Shown here piece after piece: positions 6,669-9,472 of a DNA stretch of 9,472 nucleotides. The stretch's first letter is position 1. Every line of letters begins with the position of its first letter. Origin of the DNA: an uncultured Planctomycetaceae bacterium. GTDB taxonomy: Bacteria > Planctomycetota > Planctomycetia > Planctomycetales > Planctomycetaceae. The DNA lies in NCBI GenBank assembly GCA_903898975.1, contig CAIUHT010000715.1, positions 1-9,472 on the forward strand, written 5' to 3'. The position numbers and the translations under genes were made by a program. The notes beneath the pieces are model-generated. The model saw only the letters and a list, made by a program, of their open reading frames with translations, did not search any database and was not told the DNA's origin.

Positions 6669-6697
6669 TTGACACCGCCCGTCCCCCCCCCGAGAAT
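6669..6697 (+). promoter_or_regulatory. Sigma-70-type promoter with a C9 spacer tract
   Basis: A perfect TTGACA (6669-6674), a 17-base spacer and GAGAAT (6692-6697, four of six) lie upstream of the coiled-coil gene, giving a predicted start near 6704 and a leader of about 35 bases. The spacer ends in nine consecutive C residues (6683-6691) that abut the -10 element, so slippage would change the -35/-10 distance. Confidence 0.65.
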
Positions 6698-6738
6698 CCA
6701 GTACACCGAGGCCTCTCTCCTCTTCTCTGAGCGTCCCC

Positions 6739-8283
6739 ATGGCTTCCTCGAAACCGACCGGGCTGCATTACGCCCTGGTAATCCTGTCGCTGCTGACGAT
6801 CGTCTGCGGCGTCTTCTGGATTCTCAATCACAAGTGGTACAACGAGGCCAAGGAGACGACGCTGCGGGCCCAGGCCGACCAGAAGAAGGCGACCGACGCC
6901 CTCAACAAGATGCTCACCAACGTGGGCGAACTGAAGAAGGTGCTCGGCATCACATTCGAAGAGGTGGGCGATGACGAGTCGAACATCAACACCGTCCGCG
7001 GCCACATCCGCGAGCGGCTGAAGAAAGAAGCGGGCGACCTCGGGGCCACCACTTACGAAGACCTGCTGATCAAGCTGCAGGCGGCCCTGAAGAACACCAC
7101 CGGGGTCCGCGACGACCTGCAGAAGCAGTTGCAGACCGAGCAGGTCACCTTCAACAACAAGGTGACCGAACTGCAGAGCCAGATGGCCGAGCAGAAAAAG
7201 GCCCGCGATCTCGCCGACCAGGGCAAGAGCGAAGTGGTCAAGACCCACGAGGAAGAACTCGCCTCGATGCGCACCGACCTCGAAGAAGAGCGACGACGAC
7301 TGGCCGAAACCGAACAGGCCAACGAAGAACTGCAGGCCAAGTTCGACCAGTTCAAGAAGGCCAAGACCCAGGAAATCGAAAACCTCCGACTGCTGAACAA
7401 GCGCCTCACCACCGACCTCAACTCGGCGAAGCAGGTCAGCTTCGAAGTCCCGAAGGGGCAGATCGTCAAGGTGGACGCGGTCTCGCGCAAGGTCTGGATC
7501 AACCGCGGCTCGGTTGATGGGCTGCGTCCGCGAACCACCTTCAGTGTCTATATCAAGGACCACTCGGGCGTGGGCCGAGAGGCGGCGAAGGGTGCCAAGG
7601 GCCCCGAAGATGTCAAAGGCTCGATCGAGGTGACCAAGGTCGATGCCCGGATCTCGGAAGCCCGGATCATCCCCGGCAGCGAAGACCTGAGCCGGCCGAT
7701 CGCCAGTGGCGATCCCATCTACACCCCGCTCTGGAGCCCCGGTCGAGGTGAATCGTTCTCGTTCGTCGGGGTCGCCGACATCGACGGCGATGGCCGGGCC
7801 GATCTCGACCTGCTCAACGAACTGGTCACGAACGCCGGGGGGACCATCGACAACCTGGTGAACGAAAAGGGCCAGCTCTTTATCAACGGCGAACTGTCGG
7901 AAGGGGGCGAGCCAAAGATCAGCGAGAAGACCAAGTTCCTGGTCAAGGGAAAACTCCCCGAACTGGCGAACGCCCGCGATAAAGAGCAGCAGGCCGAACT
8001 CCTGCGAATGAACGAACTGATGACCTCGCTCGAGCGCCAGGCTTACGAGCGGGGCGTGCGGCTGATCAGCCTGAGCGACTTCCTGTCGTTCGTGGGCTAC
8101 ACCCCGCAGAAGCGGCTGTTTGTCCCCGGAGGTGAGTACACCCTCAAGGCCGGGTCGCGTGACCCCGCGGTGGAATCTTCGAACCGCACCTACCGCAGTG
8201 GCGACACCTCGGGAGCCTTCTCGGGCACCCAGCGTCCGAAGCCGAACAGCTTCACCGGGGGCGAGACAAGTCGCTCTCGGTAA
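6739..8283 (+). CDS. Membrane-anchored coiled-coil protein with a BRCT-like C-terminal domain
   Basis: I do not recognise a named gene. Residues 10-29 form one hydrophobic membrane segment. Residues 36-65 and about 120-232 are charged, Glu/Lys/Gln-rich and look like coiled coil. Residues 234-332 form a small beta-rich domain with GQIVKVD, then WINRGSVDGLRPRTTFSVY, a pattern resembling beta domains of MreC and FlgT C-terminal type. Residues 339-453 follow the BRCT order: a hydrophobic strand FSFVG, a helix with LLNELVTNAGG (the GG turn), TKFLVKG, then YERGVRLISLSDFLSFVG. An insertion DIDGDGRAD (347-355) resembles a calcium-binding loop. The last 45 residues are Ser/Gly/Arg-rich and probably disordered. 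Charges flanking the membrane segment do not settle topology, although a BRCT-like fold would favour a cytoplasmic C-terminus. The ATG start lies about 35 bases after a predicted transcription start and no Shine-Dalgarno sequence is visible. The gene is bounded by its own promoter and terminator. The CDS call is firm; the domain names are inferences. Confidence 0.9.
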   Translation: MASSKPTGLHYALVILSLLTIVCGVFWILNHKWYNEAKETTLRAQADQKKATDALNKMLTNVGELKKVLGITFEEVGDDESNINTVRGHIRERLKKEAGDLGATTYEDLLIKLQAALKNTTGVRDDLQKQLQTEQVTFNNKVTELQSQMAEQKKARDLADQGKSEVVKTHEEELASMRTDLEEERRRLAETEQANEELQAKFDQFKKAKTQEIENLRLLNKRLTTDLNSAKQVSFEVPKGQIVKVDAVSRKVWINRGSVDGLRPRTTFSVYIKDHSGVGREAAKGAKGPEDVKGSIEVTKVDARISEARIIPGSEDLSRPIASGDPIYTPLWSPGRGESFSFVGVADIDGDGRADLDLLNELVTNAGGTIDNLVNEKGQLFINGELSEGGEPKISEKTKFLVKGKLPELANARDKEQQAELLRMNELMTSLERQAYERGVRLISLSDFLSFVGYTPQKRLFVPGGEYTLKAGSRDPAVESSNRTYRSGDTSGAFSGTQRPKPNSFTGGETSRSR

Positions 8284-8312
8284 GGCCAGCTCGCTGGTCT
8301 CCACCAGGCACC

Positions 8313-8347
8313 GCCGGGCCCGCCAGTTGCGGGCCCGGTTCTGTTTT
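8313..8347 (+). terminator. Strong intrinsic terminator after the coiled-coil gene
   Basis: CCGGGCCCGC (8314-8323), loop CAGTT, GCGGGCCCGG (8329-8338) form a perfect 10-bp GC-only stem, extendable by one G-U pair, followed by TTCTGTTTT. It begins 30 bases after the stop codon and matches the textbook form. Confidence 0.88.
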
Positions 8348-8374
8348 CGGCCCGAATTCCGGTTGCGGGCCGAA
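8346..8374 (+). repeat. Second hairpin directly after the terminator
   Basis: TTCGGCCCG (8346-8354) and CGGGCCGAA (8366-8374) form a perfect 9-bp stem with an 11-base loop. It shares the last two T residues of the preceding terminator tract and repeats the 10-mer GTTGCGGGCC (8326-8335 and 8362-8371). No T tract follows, so by itself it is not a terminator. Confidence 0.6.
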
Positions 8375-8576
8375 CCCATCGTGCTCACCGGTGCCTCTTG
8401 AGCCGGTCGCTTCGTCCGCCAGAGCTGGTGGCGGGATGCGGTCTCTCCCTGGACCGCCCCGACGCGTCCTCCAGCGGGGGACCATTGCAGCGGTCGGGAA
8501 CTTCAGCGAGAGTCTCTTTCAACGCCGGTGCACAGCCACTTACCTCGCCCACTCTCCTTCGCAAGGCAGCCGTGAC
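8375..8576 (+). other. Spacer and probable leader of the TRASH-domain gene
   Basis: The reading frame is open from 8391, but the translated segment before the ATG at 8577 is Arg/Ser/Pro-rich and would bury the signal peptide, so I treat it as noncoding. A promoter is expected because of the upstream terminator. The best I see is TTGCAG (8485-8490), 17 bases, GAGAGT (8508-8513), matching three of six positions at each element, which is weak. Confidence 0.35.
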
Positions 8577-9428
8577 ATGGCCGCATTTCCTTCGCCGTCT
8601 GCTGTGTTGGCTCGCCGACCTGTCGCCTGGCTCCAGATTGCGGGCTGGCTCTGTGCGAGCGTCGCTGCGGGGCAACTGGTGGTGAGCGGGTCGCAGGCAG
8701 TGGCTGCCCGGCCCGCGGTTCTGCAGCCCCCGCCCCAGGGCAAAGCCGCTGCGCAGGCGGAAGCTCCCGCTACCCCGGGACAGCGGGCCCAGATCGAAGC
8801 CCTGCAGCCCTGGGCGGGATTGGTCGGCCAATGGCGGGGGGTGGGTCAGCCCACCCGTGGCTCGAACAAGGGCGCCTGGTCCGAGACCGCCAACTGGCAG
8901 TGGGATCTCTCCGAAAATTCGGCCAGCCTGAAACTTGTGGTTGCCGAGGGCAAGCAACTGACGGGAGGCCACCTCCGCTGGCTGGCGGCTGAGAAGCAAT
9001 TTGAATTTGCGGCACAGCTTCCCGGAGGAGCGAAGCAGACCTTCCGCGGAGTCCGCACCGACAACAAGCTGGTGCTTGACGCCCTTCCCGATCAGGCCGA
9101 AGCCCCCCTGCAGCGGGTGGTGGTGACCCAGTTGAGCGACAACCGGTCGCTGCTGCTGTTCCAGTCGAAGGGTCCCCGGCAGTCAGCCCACCAGCGGATC
9201 GCCGAGGTGGGCTACACCCGCGCGGGCACCAGGCTGGCCCGCGAGGGAGCCGACAGTCCCGTGTGCGTTGTGACGGGTGGTCGCGGAACAATCGAGGTGC
9301 AGTTCGAGGGGCAGACGTATTGGGTCTGCTGCACGGGCTGCCAGGATGCCTTCGAGGAAGATCCGAAGGGGATCATCGCCGCGTTCAAGGAACGGCAAAA
9401 AGCCGAGTCGGCTCCCAAGCCTCGCTGA
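8577..9428 (+). CDS. Secreted protein: lipocalin-like region plus TRASH/YHS metal-binding motif
   Basis: Uncharacterised, 283 residues. Residues 1-44 look like a Sec signal peptide: RR at 13-14, a hydrophobic core at about 16-36, and a probable signal-peptidase I site after A-V-A (41-43). A Pro/Ala/Gln linker follows. Residues 75-220 are beta-rich (LVGQWRGVG, ANWQWDL, GGHLRWL, FEFAAQLPGG, LLLFQSKG) and resemble DUF1579/lipocalin-like barrels with an initial G-x-W. Residues 228-270 hold the pattern P-V-C, then EGQTYWVCCTGCQDAFEEDP. Cys230, Cys251 and Cys255 fit the TRASH spacing C-X20-C-X3-C, with Cys252 extra, so binding of a transition metal is likely but the metal is unknown. The open frame extends back to 8391, but the ATG at 8577 directly precedes the signal peptide and has AAGG about 10 bases upstream, so I chose it. 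The gene lies beyond a strong terminator and therefore probably has its own promoter. The lipocalin-like assignment is less certain than the cysteine motif. Confidence 0.88.
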   Translation: MAAFPSPSAVLARRPVAWLQIAGWLCASVAAGQLVVSGSQAVAARPAVLQPPPQGKAAAQAEAPATPGQRAQIEALQPWAGLVGQWRGVGQPTRGSNKGAWSETANWQWDLSENSASLKLVVAEGKQLTGGHLRWLAAEKQFEFAAQLPGGAKQTFRGVRTDNKLVLDALPDQAEAPLQRVVVTQLSDNRSLLLFQSKGPRQSAHQRIAEVGYTRAGTRLAREGADSPVCVVTGGRGTIEVQFEGQTYWVCCTGCQDAFEEDPKGIIAAFKERQKAESAPKPR

Positions 9429-9441
9429 GCCGGCGAGTTTT
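9420..9441 (+). terminator. Terminator-like hairpin overlapping the stop codon
   Basis: CTCGCT (9421-9426) and GGCGAG (9432-9437), including one U-G pair, flank the loop GAGCC and are followed by TTTT. The 5' arm includes the last codon and the first base of the TGA. The stem is short and the T tract has only four bases, so termination may be partial. Confidence 0.45.
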
Positions 9442-9472
9442 CGGGCGGTTCGAGAGCAGGCGGGCCTGGCAG

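Larger units (their letters stand above)
6527..6738. promoter_or_regulatory. Divergent promoter region between polA and the coiled-coil gene
   Basis: This 212-base spacer separates divergent genes, so both promoters should lie here. It contains the two promoter candidates listed separately, a G-rich segment (6606-6641) with four runs of four G, and an interrupted inverted repeat (GACGGG, TTTTT, CCCaGTC, 6568-6585) that overlaps the candidate polA -35 element and could be an operator. No small gene is evident. Confidence 0.7.

Noticed and set aside
6523..8388. 621-codon open frame on the minus strand opposite the coiled-coil gene
   Set aside because: Its translation has no recognisable motif and lies exactly opposite a gene with a clear promoter, terminator and domain pattern. 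Long antisense frames are expected in high-GC DNA.
8391..8576. N-terminal extension of the TRASH-domain protein to the first ATG of the open frame
   Set aside because: It would place 62 Arg/Ser/Pro-rich residues before a clear signal peptide. The ATG at 8577 is the sensible start.
8613..8640. Tat signal because of the RR pair in the secreted protein
   Set aside because: The residues after RR (PVAW) do not match the S/T-R-R-x-F-L-K consensus, so an ordinary Sec signal is more likely.

Overview
This window looks like a chromosomal housekeeping segment from a GC-rich member of the Planctomycetota. The phylum call is an inference. It rests on the high GC content, the weak or absent Shine-Dalgarno sequences, the gene order polA, coaE, rho, ribH, and two uncharacterised proteins on the right whose architectures I associate with that group. 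No sequence search was possible. I see no tRNA, rRNA, CRISPR array, insertion sequence or phage gene.

Left and centre (43-6523, all minus strand): read in the direction of transcription, the order is polA (DNA polymerase I with all three classical domains and intact catalytic motifs), a 670-base gap, coaE (dephospho-CoA kinase), rho (transcription termination factor with a long low-complexity N-terminal extension) and ribH (lumazine synthase). The coaE-rho and rho-ribH gaps are 26 and 13 bases, so these three probably form one operon that continues off the left edge. polA is probably a separate unit. A hairpin with a seven-base T tract (minus strand, 3051-3072) lies between polA and coaE, and a weak candidate promoter for coaE lies just beyond it. 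The gap contains no convincing gene but is rich in short direct and inverted repeats, including a (GCCA)n microsatellite and a C10 run.

Right (6739-9428, plus strand): two genes diverge from polA. The first encodes a 514-residue protein with one membrane segment, a long coiled coil, a small beta domain and what reads as a divergent BRCT-like domain carrying a calcium-loop-like insertion. It has a near-consensus promoter (TTGACA, 17 bases, GAGAAT) whose spacer contains nine consecutive C residues, and a strong intrinsic terminator, so it is probably monocistronic. The second encodes a secreted protein with a lipocalin-like beta-rich region and a C-terminal TRASH/YHS-type metal-binding motif (C-X20-C-X3-C). 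A short terminator-like hairpin overlaps its stop codon.

How the genes relate: the minus-strand genes cover DNA repair and replication (polA), coenzyme A synthesis (coaE), transcription termination (rho) and riboflavin synthesis (ribH), with no shared pathway. The most interesting material is the coiled-coil/BRCT-like membrane protein with its poly-C promoter, the structured polA-coaE spacer, and the TRASH-tailed secreted protein.
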